Source: Candidatus Bipolaricaulota bacterium
Lineage (GTDB): Bacteria; Bipolaricaulota; Bipolaricaulia; M55B111
DNA: 39,211 bases
NCBI GenBank assembly: GCA_018335015.1
Contig: JAGXKX010000008.1
Location: 1 to 39,211, forward strand
Direction: 5' to 3'
Shown one piece after another: positions 24,527 through 32,716 of the stretch (position 1 is the first letter of the stretch; each line of letters starts with the position of its first letter). A program made the position numbers and the translations under genes. The notes below the pieces were generated by a model, which was given only the letters and a program-made list of their open reading frames with translations, had not been told where the DNA came from and did not search any database.

Positions 24527-24555
24527 TTGACAATATCACGCCTATAGAGTAAAAT
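24527..24555 (+). promoter_or_regulatory. ilv operon promoter
   Basis: TTGACA (24527-24532), exactly 17 bp, TAAAAT (24550-24555): consensus -35 and a one-mismatch -10. Transcription should start near 24562, about 16 bases before the leader peptide ATG. This is the clearest promoter in the window. Confidence 0.75.
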
Positions 24556-24577
24556 GCTTAAAATCCAAGGTGAAAAT

Positions 24578-24718
24578 ATGGAGTCAACAAAAAGTATTCT
24601 TTCCCCTAAAACTGCTTCTGGCGGCGTGAAAACTGGCTCCATTGCGGGTGTTTTCTCCTGCATATCAGTCGTTACCAGTTCTCTCCTGATCGCTCTCGTT
24701 GTTATTCTGCCCCTTTAG
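24578..24718 (+). CDS. ilv operon leader peptide (46 aa), branched-chain-rich
   Basis: Too short for the track. It starts at ATG 24578, five bases after AAGGTG and just downstream of the ilv promoter, and stops at TAG 24716-24718. The C terminus, VVTSSLLIALVVILPL, has 11 Leu, Ile or Val residues out of 16, like the E. coli ilvL leader in spirit though not in sequence. The stop codon lies within the GCCCC-TTTA-GGGGC hairpin. Ribosome stalling at Leu, Ile or Val codons when charged tRNA is scarce would change leader folding and so control the operon. The alternative, a small single-pass membrane peptide, is less likely given the operon that follows. Confidence 0.65.
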   Translation: MESTKSILSPKTASGGVKTGSIAGVFSCISVVTSSLLIALVVILPL

Positions 24719-24722
24719 GGGC
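24603..24722 (+). promoter_or_regulatory. mutually exclusive leader helices (attenuator candidate)
   Basis: TTTAGGGG at 24714-24721 can pair with CCCCTAAA at 24603-24610 (8 perfect pairs), or its GGGG can join the local hairpin GCCCC-TTTA-GGGGC (24709-24722). The two cannot form together, and the upstream arm lies in codons the leader ribosome would cover. The T-rich tract ATTTTCTTTTTT comes about 40 bases after the hairpin, so the site of termination, if that is the mechanism, is unclear; control of the next start site is possible. Confidence 0.45.
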
Positions 24723-24819
24723 AATTACTTCTGCATCCAAAACATTTCTGTAGTTTAACTTAAATTTTCTTTTTTCGAGTCTGGTTGAGTCTAAAACAAA
24801 ATATCGGGAGGTTTCTATA

Positions 24820-25086
24820 ATGACCCAAGAGGTAAGACAAGATCGAAAAAATATTGGTGAGCCAGGCAAAAGTACTACCATCACGGGACGTCGTTCTTGC
24901 CCCAGGTGTGGAGGAGAGATGACCACTACCCGTCAGGGAGTTGTTGCATCGTTTCCTTCTCCTGCTCTCGAACGGCTGGTGTGCTCGGACTCCGGCTGTA
25001 ATTACGCTAAATACGTAAAACTTGATTCGAACGGATTCTTCTCTGATGGGAGCCCGGCCGCCAGGAAAGGAGCCCAGGGTGCGTAG
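24820..25086 (+). CDS. small zinc-ribbon protein heading the ilv operon
   Basis: An 88-residue protein with CPRC (Cys27, Cys30) and C-x4-C (Cys55, Cys60), a likely zinc ribbon, followed by the Tyr-rich strand NYAKYVKL and a flexible tail. GGGAGG precedes its ATG at good spacing, so it is well translated. It overlaps the ilvD start by eight bases. I do not recognise a family. It is not LysW, which ends in an EDWGE-type tail. Its position between the leader and ilvD suggests a link to branched-chain synthesis, perhaps regulation or iron-sulfur support of IlvD, but that is inference. Confidence 0.7.
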   Translation: MTQEVRQDRKNIGEPGKSTTITGRRSCPRCGGEMTTTRQGVVASFPSPALERLVCSDSGCNYAKYVKLDSNGFFSDGSPAARKGAQGA

Positions 25087-26767
25087 TGACAAGATAAAAA
25101 AAGGGCCGGAAAGGGCGCCTCATAGATCTTTAATGAGGGCAACCGGTCTTGACGGGAATGATATAGAGAAACCGATAATCGGGGTTGCGAATTCCTACAA
25201 CGAATTCGTTCCCGGCCACGTACATCTGGACGATCTGGGGGAGGTGGTTAAGCGTGGAATAACCCGGGGAGGAGGAACCCCTGTAGAATTTAATACGATA
25301 GCTGTTGATGACGGTATAGCTATGGGCCACGAAGGGATGTTTGCCTCCCTGCCGTCGCGGGAGGTAATTGCGGATTCCGTGGAATTACAGGGGTTCGCCC
25401 ATCAGTTTGACGGTCTGGTGCTGCTGGCTTCGTGTGACAAGATACTGCCTGGAATGTTAATAGGGGCGGCCAGACTGGACTTGCCCACGGTGGTTGTTAA
25501 TGGTGGCCCCATGGAATCCGGCTGTTTACAGGGTGAATCTATGGACTTGTCTTCCGTCTTTGAAGCAGTTCCCAAAGTAAAACAGGGGGATATGGGCGAA
25601 GATGAACTATTGGAAATTGAGAAACACGCCTGTCCCGGGGCTGGTTCGTGTGCGGGGATGTTTACCGCTAACACAATGGGCGCGATAGCTGAATCTATGG
25701 GGTTAAGTCTCCCATTTGCCGGAACCGCACCGGCAAAGTCCTCTGAGAGAAACGATATTGCTCTAAAAAGTGGCTCAAAGGTTGTCGAGCTGGTGAAAGA
25801 CAATAGGGGTATGAGGGAATTCCTCCAGGTTGAAAGCCTGCAAAATGGGTTAAGGGTAGGTATGGCGCTTGGCGGATCTACAAATATGGTCCTCCACCTG
25901 CTGGCTCTAGCAAACGAAGCCGATACCGATTTCGATCTGAATGACGTGGATCAGGTTGGACAGACGACGCCTCACCTGGTGGAGATGAGCCCCGCTGGAC
26001 CCCACAGAGTTGGAGACCTCCACGAAGCGGGCGGGATACCCGCAATCATGAAGGAGATAAGAAGGAAGATGATAGAAGGAGCTCCTGTGGTCGAGGGCGG
26101 AAAGGTAAGCGATCGTCTGGAAATGGAGCGTGAAATTGACCGAGAGGTAATTCGAAAATTTTCCGATCCCGTACACGATAAAGGTTCTATTGCCGTATTG
26201 AGCGGGAATTTAGCACCTGGGGGAGGAATTGTAAAACGGACGGCGGTGGACTCAAATATGCTCGCCCACGAGGGTCCGGCAAAAGTCTTTGACTCCGAAG
26301 AGGAGTCCGTTAAAGCAATAGATAGCGGAGAAATCGAACCGGGTGACGTAATAGTTATAAGATACGAGGGTCCAAAAGGCGGTCCCGGTATGAGAGAAAT
26401 GTTAACTCCAACAAGCAGAATCAGTGGAGGGAATCTCGCGGGTAAGGTGGCGTTAATTACTGACGGCAGGTTTAGCGGAGCTACTAGGGGTGCGGCAATA
26501 GGTCACGTTGCTCCGGAAGCTGCTTCCGGAGGAGCCCTCTCCTGTGTTGAGAACGGTGATCGGATAAAGATAGATATAACAGGAGGAAAGCTGGAATTGA
26601 AATTATCCGAAGAAGAGTTAGAGGAGAGAAAAAGCAGGGAGAACCATCTAGAAAATAAAACGAATACTTACGGCAGGAAATTTCTGGCGAAATATTCGAA
26701 ATTGGTTTCAGGTGCGGATAAAGGAGCAATCCTGGAGCCCGGCGATGTAAACGGAGGAGATATGTAA
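25079..26767 (+). CDS. ilvD: dihydroxy-acid dehydratase
   Basis: Iron-sulfur enzyme dehydrating 2,3-dihydroxy acids to 2-oxoisovalerate and 2-oxo-3-methylvalerate. The cluster cysteines are in LLASCDKILPG and HACPGAGSCAGMFTANTM. GHVAPEAASGG near the C terminus is also diagnostic. The track begins at 25022 in a frame overlapping the zinc-ribbon gene. The family start is RSDKIKKGPERAPHRSL, so I choose GTG 25079, with AAAGGAG upstream; this gives 562 residues, a normal length. Its stop overlaps the ilvB ATG (TAATG). Confidence 0.93.
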   Translation: MRSDKIKKGPERAPHRSLMRATGLDGNDIEKPIIGVANSYNEFVPGHVHLDDLGEVVKRGITRGGGTPVEFNTIAVDDGIAMGHEGMFASLPSREVIADSVELQGFAHQFDGLVLLASCDKILPGMLIGAARLDLPTVVVNGGPMESGCLQGESMDLSSVFEAVPKVKQGDMGEDELLEIEKHACPGAGSCAGMFTANTMGAIAESMGLSLPFAGTAPAKSSERNDIALKSGSKVVELVKDNRGMREFLQVESLQNGLRVGMALGGSTNMVLHLLALANEADTDFDLNDVDQVGQTTPHLVEMSPAGPHRVGDLHEAGGIPAIMKEIRRKMIEGAPVVEGGKVSDRLEMEREIDREVIRKFSDPVHDKGSIAVLSGNLAPGGGIVKRTAVDSNMLAHEGPAKVFDSEEESVKAIDSGEIEPGDVIVIRYEGPKGGPGMREMLTPTSRISGGNLAGKVALITDGRFSGATRGAAIGHVAPEAASGGALSCVENGDRIKIDITGGKLELKLSEEELEERKSRENHLENKTNTYGRKFLAKYSKLVSGADKGAILEPGDVNGGDM

Positions 26768-28554
26768 TGGCTAACTCAAAAAATCAGGATGAATTGAACA
26801 CGGCTACGAAAAAAAGACCGAAAAAAGAAGAGGATGAATTGACCGAAGGCGAAAAAATGACTGGCGCAAGAGCGGTCGTAAGAGGTCTCGAAGAACAGGG
26901 AGTCGAAGTAATATTTGGAATTATCGGGGGAGCAATAATGCCGATTTACGACGAGCTGGGTAAGTCGGATAAAATTCGCCACATTACGACAACTCACGAA
27001 CAGGGAGCGATACACGCCGCGGACGCTTACGCCAGAGTAACTGGTAAGCCAGGGGTAGTCTTTGCCACTAGTGGGCCGGGGGCGGCAAATCTAATGACCG
27101 GCGTTGCCAACGCCTACATGGATTCTTCGCCGGTAATATCCTTTACCGGGCAGGTTGCTACCCCGTTGATCGGACAGGATTCCTTCCAGGAAGTTGACGT
27201 AAGGGGAATGAGCGACCCGATAACCAAACATAACTACCTGGTTATGAATCCGGAAGATGTGCCTGAAACCATCAGGGAGAGCTTTCACCTCGCCCAGTCC
27301 GGCAGGCCGGGTCCGATTGTCGTGGATTTACCCAAGGACGTTCAAATGGGAGAATTTATCTGGGAAGAAGATAGCCAGGATGAGAAAGAATTCGAAGGGT
27401 ACGAAGTAGATCCCGAAGTTAATGAGCAGGATGTGGAAGACCTGGCGGATAACCTGCTGTTAGCTGAAAGACCGGTGGTATTGATTGGAGGGGGAATAGC
27501 CCAGGCTGGTGCGGAGACGGAACTAATGAACGTTGTAGAAGAACTGGAACTACCCGTGGCGAGCTCTCTCATGGGGCTGGGATGCGTGAATTCCCGAGAC
27601 CCCCATTTCATCGGGATGGTTGGGATGCACGGGTCCGGCCCGGCTAACAAAGCAATCGCGAAATCCGATCTCCTGCTGGCGGTTGGAACCAGACTGGACG
27701 ATAGAATAACGGGGAACGTCGAAGATTTCGCGCCGAACGCGGAAATCGCTCACGTCGATATAGATCCAGCCGAAATGGGCAAAATAGTACAACCCGATTT
27801 CCCGGTGATTGGAGACGCAAAGGAGGTTTTAACCTATCTACACGAACAGGTTGAGGGAAGAGGCCGTACAGAGGAAGAATGGTGGAATAAAATTGAAAGC
27901 TGGTTCGAGAAATACTCTATAGACGCGAAGAAGGACGACTCGGTCCTTAAACCGCAGGAAGTTGTCAGAGTATTGAGTGAACTGACGGACAATAACGAGA
28001 CCATAGTTACTACGGGGGTCGGGCAACATCAAATGTGGGCGGCTCAGCATTACGAATTTACCCATCCGAATCAACTTATAACGAGCGGTGGTCTCGGTAC
28101 TATGGGATTTGGATTCCCCGCTGCGATAGGCTCTCAGGTTGCTGCTCCCGATAAGCCCGTCGTTGCTGTGACGGGTGACGGGTCGTTTCAGATGAATATT
28201 CAGGAATTAACTACGGCGGTGCGGGAAAAGATTCCGATTACCGTCGTGATCCTGAGGAACGGTTCTCTCGGCATGGTTCGCCAGTGGCAGCAGCTTTTCT
28301 TTGATAACAGGCTGGTAGAAACGCTAATAGACGAAGGGACTCCTTCACTGGCAAAGGTCACGGAGGCTTACGGAGGAAAAGGAATCTCGGTGGCGGAAGA
28401 AGAAGGTCTCCGCCCTGCGTTGCAGGATGCGCTGAATTACGATAGAGGCCCGTCGGTGGTGGAGTGTTTCGTCGCTGAGGAAGAAAATGTGTTTCCTATG
28501 GTTCCGGCGGGTGCGGCAAATGAGAACTTCATCCTGGGTGAAGACGATGCCTAA
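26767..28554 (+). CDS. ilvB: acetolactate synthase, large (catalytic) subunit
   Basis: Thiamine diphosphate enzyme making acetolactate or acetohydroxybutyrate. Of its 595 residues, the first 33 or so are a charged Lys/Glu-rich extension before TGARAVVRGLEEQGV. The catalytic Glu is in THEQGAIHAADAYARVTG; the ThDP motif starts GDGSFQMN and continues through the Asn of ILRNGSLGMVRQWQ. The FAD-binding middle domain is intact. The end overlaps ilvN by eight bases, implying coupled translation of the two subunits. Confidence 0.94.
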   Translation: MANSKNQDELNTATKKRPKKEEDELTEGEKMTGARAVVRGLEEQGVEVIFGIIGGAIMPIYDELGKSDKIRHITTTHEQGAIHAADAYARVTGKPGVVFATSGPGAANLMTGVANAYMDSSPVISFTGQVATPLIGQDSFQEVDVRGMSDPITKHNYLVMNPEDVPETIRESFHLAQSGRPGPIVVDLPKDVQMGEFIWEEDSQDEKEFEGYEVDPEVNEQDVEDLADNLLLAERPVVLIGGGIAQAGAETELMNVVEELELPVASSLMGLGCVNSRDPHFIGMVGMHGSGPANKAIAKSDLLLAVGTRLDDRITGNVEDFAPNAEIAHVDIDPAEMGKIVQPDFPVIGDAKEVLTYLHEQVEGRGRTEEEWWNKIESWFEKYSIDAKKDDSVLKPQEVVRVLSELTDNNETIVTTGVGQHQMWAAQHYEFTHPNQLITSGGLGTMGFGFPAAIGSQVAAPDKPVVAVTGDGSFQMNIQELTTAVREKIPITVVILRNGSLGMVRQWQQLFFDNRLVETLIDEGTPSLAKVTEAYGGKGISVAEEEGLRPALQDALNYDRGPSVVECFVAEEENVFPMVPAGAANENFILGEDDA

Positions 28555-29068
28555 ACCAAAAGAAAATCAACTTCACCCCTTGACGGCTTTAGTAAAAAAT
28601 AAGAGTGGCGTACTTTCCCGCCTGTCCGGATTATTTGCCCGAAGAGGGTTCAACATAGATAGTCTTGCGGTGGGGGAAACGACTGACCCCAGGTATTCGA
28701 GGATATCGATAATAGTAAAAGGTGACAGGGAGACTCTGGACCAGGTAGTGAAACAGCTTAACAAGCAGGTCGACGTAATTTCCGTGAAGGATCTATCCGA
28801 CAGGTCCCACGTGGAAAGAGAACTTTCGCTTATTAAGGTGCATGCAAGCACCGAAAACCGGAGCGAGATAATCGAACTGGCCGACATATTCAGGGCGAAG
28901 GTGGCGGACGTAGGTAAGGATTTCGTAATCGTGGAAGCTACCGGCAGTGCCGACAAGGTGGAAGCGCTGGAGGATTTACTGGAAGAGTTCGGCATTGAAG
29001 AGATTGCCAGAACGGGAAGAGTCGTCCTGGAACGGGCGGAGAAAAGGAAAGACGAGAAACCAGAATAA
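28547..29068 (+). CDS. ilvN: acetolactate synthase, small (regulatory) subunit
   Basis: ACT-domain subunit that binds valine and tunes the catalytic subunit. 173 residues from ATG 28547, which follows GGGTGA by five bases and lies inside the ilvB end. The track ORF begins 20 codons earlier in a poor sequence. [28 protein letters not shown] is the canonical first ACT strand-helix unit; a second regulatory domain with [18 protein letters not shown] follows. Confidence 0.92.
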   Translation: MPKPKENQLHPLTALVKNKSGVLSRLSGLFARRGFNIDSLAVGETTDPRYSRISIIVKGDRETLDQVVKQLNKQVDVISVKDLSDRSHVERELSLIKVHASTENRSEIIELADIFRAKVADVGKDFVIVEATGSADKVEALEDLLEEFGIEEIARTGRVVLERAEKRKDEKPE

Positions 29069-29087
29069 CCTTAAAAAGGAGGATACT

Positions 29088-30074
29088 TTGTCAGCTACAG
29101 TTTACTACTCTGAGGACGCAGAAAAATCATATATTTCGGATAAGAAGGTTGCGATTATTGGTTATGGAAGTCAGGGAAGAGGACAAGCCCAGAATTTAAA
29201 CGATAGCGGCGTAGACGTAATTGTAGGGCTCAGAGAAGGTAGTTATTCTAGGGATAAAGCGAAAGACGATGGACTGAAAGTAGGGACCATTGAAGAAGCT
29301 GCAAAAGCCGGGGAAGTCGTCCAGATGTTAATTCCTGATAACGTCCAGCCCGAAGTTTACAGGAATAAGGTCGAACCCTACTTAAGTTCGGGCGATGCTC
29401 TATTCTTCTCCCACGGTTTCAATATACACTTCAACCAAATTCAACCACCCGATTACGTGGACGTGGTAATGGTAGCCCCGAAAGGTCCGGGTAACCTGGT
29501 CAGGCGGGTATACAAAGAAGGGGAAGGTGTTCCGGCTCTGCTGGCGATATACCAGGATTACACGGGGGAATCCAGAGACGTCGGCCTCGCTTACGCTCAC
29601 GGTCTTGGTGCTACTCGGGCCGGAGTAATTCTAACAACCTTCAAGGAGGAGACGGAGACCGATCTCTTTGGCGAACAGGCTGTCCTCTGCGGCGGTGTCA
29701 CGGAGCTAATAAAAGCCGGCTATGAGACGCTAACCGAGGAAGGGTACCAACCTGAGATCGCCTATTTCGAAGTTTTAAACGAACTGAAGCTGATTGTAGA
29801 CCTGATCTACGAAGGTGGGTTGACGGAAATGAGGAGATCCATCAGCGATACGGCCGAGTACGGTGACCTTACGAGGGGAAAAAGGGTAATCGGGGAGGAA
29901 AGCAGGAAGGCGATGAAAGAACTTTTAAAAGAAGTTAAGTCAGGAGAGTTCGCCCGGGAATGGATAACGGAAAACAAGGCAAATAGACCGCAATTTACCC
30001 GACTACAGGAGATGGACGAAAACCACGAAATCGAAGACGTCGGGCGAAAATTAAGAGAAATGATTACACGATAG
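29088..30074 (+). CDS. ilvC: ketol-acid reductoisomerase
   Basis: NADPH- and magnesium-dependent enzyme isomerising and reducing acetolactate or acetohydroxybutyrate. Class I form of 328 residues. Start: TTG 29088 ([13 protein letters not shown]), with AAAAAGGAGG at ideal distance; the track extends 47 codons into the ilvN region in the wrong frame. Motifs: [13 protein letters not shown] for dinucleotide, MVAPKGPG, the Asp/Glu metal site in [13 protein letters not shown], and the Glu in [19 protein letters not shown]. The loop [13 protein letters not shown], with Ser residues, fits NADPH use. Confidence 0.93.
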   Translation: MSATVYYSEDAEKSYISDKKVAIIGYGSQGRGQAQNLNDSGVDVIVGLREGSYSRDKAKDDGLKVGTIEEAAKAGEVVQMLIPDNVQPEVYRNKVEPYLSSGDALFFSHGFNIHFNQIQPPDYVDVVMVAPKGPGNLVRRVYKEGEGVPALLAIYQDYTGESRDVGLAYAHGLGATRAGVILTTFKEETETDLFGEQAVLCGGVTELIKAGYETLTEEGYQPEIAYFEVLNELKLIVDLIYEGGLTEMRRSISDTAEYGDLTRGKRVIGEESRKAMKELLKEVKSGEFAREWITENKANRPQFTRLQEMDENHEIEDVGRKLREMITR

Positions 30075-30086
30075 GGGAATTTCAAA

Positions 30087-31631
30087 ATGGAAGGTGGAAA
30101 GGTAGAAATATTTGATACTACCCTGAGAGACGGCGAACAAACTCCCGGTTTGAGTTTCCCTCTGGCGGAAAAGCTTGAAATTGCCCGGGAGCTGGATCAA
30201 CTCGGGGTTGACGTTATCGAAGCGGGGTTTCCGGCGAGTTCCAAGGAAGAAATGGAGTGCGTTGAGGAAATCGTTCGAGCAGTGGAAACACCAGTATGCG
30301 GTCTGGCGAGGATTAAGGAAAGAGACTTAAAACCGGCGTTCGACTCCGGAGTGGAGGTAGTCCACGTCTTTGCGTCAACGTCGGAAATTCAGATGAAGAA
30401 ATCGATGAAAATGACACGGGACGAGGTGCTCGAGCAGTCCGTTGATATAGTGTCGGTGGTTAAAGAAGCGGGAAAAACATGTCTCTATAGCCCCATGGAC
30501 GCTTCTCGGACCGAAGAGGATTACCTCCTGGAGATCAGTAGAGCGGTTGAAGAGGCCGGAGCCGACATGATAAATATACCGGATACTGTCGGAGTAGCCC
30601 TGCCCGATCAGGTCAGGGGTATGGTTACGGCAGTCAATAATGAAGTAGAGATACCTCTCAGCGTCCACTGCCATGACGATTACGGACTGGCTGTAGCGAG
30701 CTCTATAGCGGGAGTAAGAGGGGGAGCCAAGCAGGTTCAGGTAACGATAAACGGTCTCGGTGAAAGGGCGGGAAATGCTTCCCTCGAAGAGACTGTTATG
30801 AACGTGGAAAGGATGGATACATTTCATACCGGGATAGAGAAGGAAGGACTCTTTAAGGCTTCCAAGCTGGTTGAGAGATTGAGCGGAATCCAGTTACCCC
30901 CAACTAAGCCGGTCGTAGGTAGAAACGCGTTTTCTCACGAAAGTGGTATCCACGCAGCGGGAATGGTCGAGGATAAGAGCACTTTTGAACCGGAGTTGAT
31001 GAATCCCGAAACGGTGGGTCACAGGAGACGGTTCATCGTCGGCAAACACGCTGGAAGGCAGGGCCTGGAAAAAGTACTCTCCGAGGCTGGTCTGGAGCCT
31101 AATGAATCGGAAATAAACCAGATATTGAAAAAGGTAAAATCGATAAGCAGCAACGGCAAGAAACTTTCGGAAGCCGACCTTTACGCTATCGCGGAAACCG
31201 AACTTGGAAGACCGACGGGAAAGGAGCTCGTGGAACTGGATCAGGTCTTCGTGATGACCGGCGACAACGCGACCCCTACTGCTACTATCACGGCCAAGGT
31301 TGAAGGGGAAGAAAGAACGGAATCCGGTAACGGAGTTGGGCCTATAGATGCAGTCTTTAGCGCGATGAAGAGTATTATAGGGGAGAAAAAACAGATAGAA
31401 ATCTCCGAATTTCGAATTGACGCTATTACTGGAGGTAGTGATGCGGTAGCAAACGTGGTAGTTGCACTCGAAGACGAGAGGGGCACTGCAGCAGAAGCTA
31501 GAGGTACGGGGGACGATATAGTAATTGCCAGCGTGGAAGCACTATTAAACGCGGTCAATCTCCTTGCGAGAAAGGACGATGCGGAACGGGATATAAGTAA
31601 GAAGGTCAAGAACCTTGAGACAGAGAGATGA
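30087..31631 (+). CDS. leuA: 2-isopropylmalate synthase
   Basis: Condenses acetyl-CoA with 2-oxoisovalerate, the first leucine step. 514 residues: a DRE-TIM barrel opening IFDTTLRDGEQTPGLSF, the metal-site HCHDDYGLAVA, GLGERAGNASLEE, and the SHESGIHAAGM segment; then a C-terminal LeuA regulatory domain (from about residue 385) that usually binds leucine. It is one of three paralogous synthases within 7 kb (with cimA and the homocitrate synthase). The context with ilvC and leuB and the full regulatory domain favour isopropylmalate over the other substrates. Confidence 0.88.
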   Translation: MEGGKVEIFDTTLRDGEQTPGLSFPLAEKLEIARELDQLGVDVIEAGFPASSKEEMECVEEIVRAVETPVCGLARIKERDLKPAFDSGVEVVHVFASTSEIQMKKSMKMTRDEVLEQSVDIVSVVKEAGKTCLYSPMDASRTEEDYLLEISRAVEEAGADMINIPDTVGVALPDQVRGMVTAVNNEVEIPLSVHCHDDYGLAVASSIAGVRGGAKQVQVTINGLGERAGNASLEETVMNVERMDTFHTGIEKEGLFKASKLVERLSGIQLPPTKPVVGRNAFSHESGIHAAGMVEDKSTFEPELMNPETVGHRRRFIVGKHAGRQGLEKVLSEAGLEPNESEINQILKKVKSISSNGKKLSEADLYAIAETELGRPTGKELVELDQVFVMTGDNATPTATITAKVEGEERTESGNGVGPIDAVFSAMKSIIGEKKQIEISEFRIDAITGGSDAVANVVVALEDERGTAAEARGTGDDIVIASVEALLNAVNLLARKDDAERDISKKVKNLETER

Positions 31632-31733
31632 AATAAGGTGTGGAATGTTCCTGGTTCAGAAGATTTCCTTCAGACAAAGATCGAAAAGAACTAAATAAAC
31701 GACTAAGGGCTAAAATAAGAAAAGGTGAAATAG

Positions 31734-32714
31734 ATGAAAAACGTTGCTGTAATACCGGGAGACGGAGTTGGACCGGAGGTAGTGGAGGCGGCAATGGAGG
31801 TACTGAAGGAGTTACCGGTCGGCCTCGAATTCGCTAAATACAATGCCGGTGATGCTGTCCTGGCCGATAGAGGAACTGCTTTACCCGAAGAGACTCTAGA
31901 AGCAGCCCGGGAAGCGGACGCTGTTTTACTCGGTGCTGTGGGTGATAGTGCCGCCGACGTGGTTATAAGATTAAGACAGGAACTGGATACCTACGTCAAC
32001 CTCAGACCGATAAAGGCATATTCCGGAGTAGATTGTGTGGATCCCGAAGCGGATCTGGTTATCGTAAGAGAAAATACTGAGTGCCTGTACGCGGGGATAG
32101 AAAACGAAATAGTTCCGGGAGTTACTACTGCCACGAGAGTGATCTCCGAAGAGGCGAGCAAAAAAATTGCGGGATACGCTTTCGAATACGCGGAAGCGGA
32201 AGGCAGACCTCTGGTAAGCGCGATTCACAAGAACAACGTTCTGCCCGTAACCGGGGGGCAATTTCTAAAATCAGTTGAAGAGGTTTCTAGAGGATCCGAC
32301 GTCGAATACGAGGATATACTCGTCGACGCGGCCGCGCTGTACCTCGTAAAGGAGCCTTCGAGGTTCGAAGTCGTCCTCACAACCAACCTGTTTGGTGATA
32401 TCCTTTCCGACCTTGCCGCGGGATTAATTGGCGGATTGGGCTTGTCACCTTCGGCCAATATTGGAGATGAACACGGCCTGTTCGAGCCCGTACACGGAAC
32501 TGCCCCGGATATCGCCGGCAAGGGAGTGGTAAATCCTACCGCGGCAATTCTTTCCGCCGGTTATATGCTTAATTTCCTGGGGGAGCCCGATCAGGCAAAA
32601 AAACTGGAAAATGCGGTGGAGAGAACGCTTGCGGCGGGAGACACGACTCCCGATCTGGGAGGTAGTATGGATACTATGGAAATGGCAAGAGCGGTTTCGG
32701 GGAGGGTTGATTAG
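31734..32714 (+). CDS. leuB: 3-isopropylmalate dehydrogenase family
   Basis: NAD-dependent beta-decarboxylating dehydrogenase, 326 residues. VIPGDGVGPEV opens it; LRQELDTYVNLRPIK, VRENTECLYAGIE, the Lys in SAIHKNNVL, and [20 protein letters not shown] follow. The short length and the TECLYAGIE motif resemble archaeal LeuB. Sitting between leuA and cimA, it probably oxidises both 3-isopropylmalate and 3-methylmalate (the citramalate route). The start ATG follows AAAAGGTGA. It is separated from leuA by 102 bases with no convincing gene. Confidence 0.88.
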   Translation: MKNVAVIPGDGVGPEVVEAAMEVLKELPVGLEFAKYNAGDAVLADRGTALPEETLEAAREADAVLLGAVGDSAADVVIRLRQELDTYVNLRPIKAYSGVDCVDPEADLVIVRENTECLYAGIENEIVPGVTTATRVISEEASKKIAGYAFEYAEAEGRPLVSAIHKNNVLPVTGGQFLKSVEEVSRGSDVEYEDILVDAAALYLVKEPSRFEVVLTTNLFGDILSDLAAGLIGGLGLSPSANIGDEHGLFEPVHGTAPDIAGKGVVNPTAAILSAGYMLNFLGEPDQAKKLENAVERTLAAGDTTPDLGGSMDTMEMARAVSGRVD

Positions 32715-32716
32715 CG

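Noticed and set aside
24820-25086. Zinc ribbon as LysW carrier protein for the lysine route
   Set aside because: LysW is about 55 residues and ends in an EDWGE-like motif with a C-terminal Glu; this protein has a different cysteine spacing and a basic, Gly/Ala-rich tail.
31640-31837. 65-residue ORF between leuA and leuB starting at GTG
   Set aside because: It runs deep into leuB in another frame and has a Gly-rich shadow-like end; no family resemblance, and only its first third lies in the gap.
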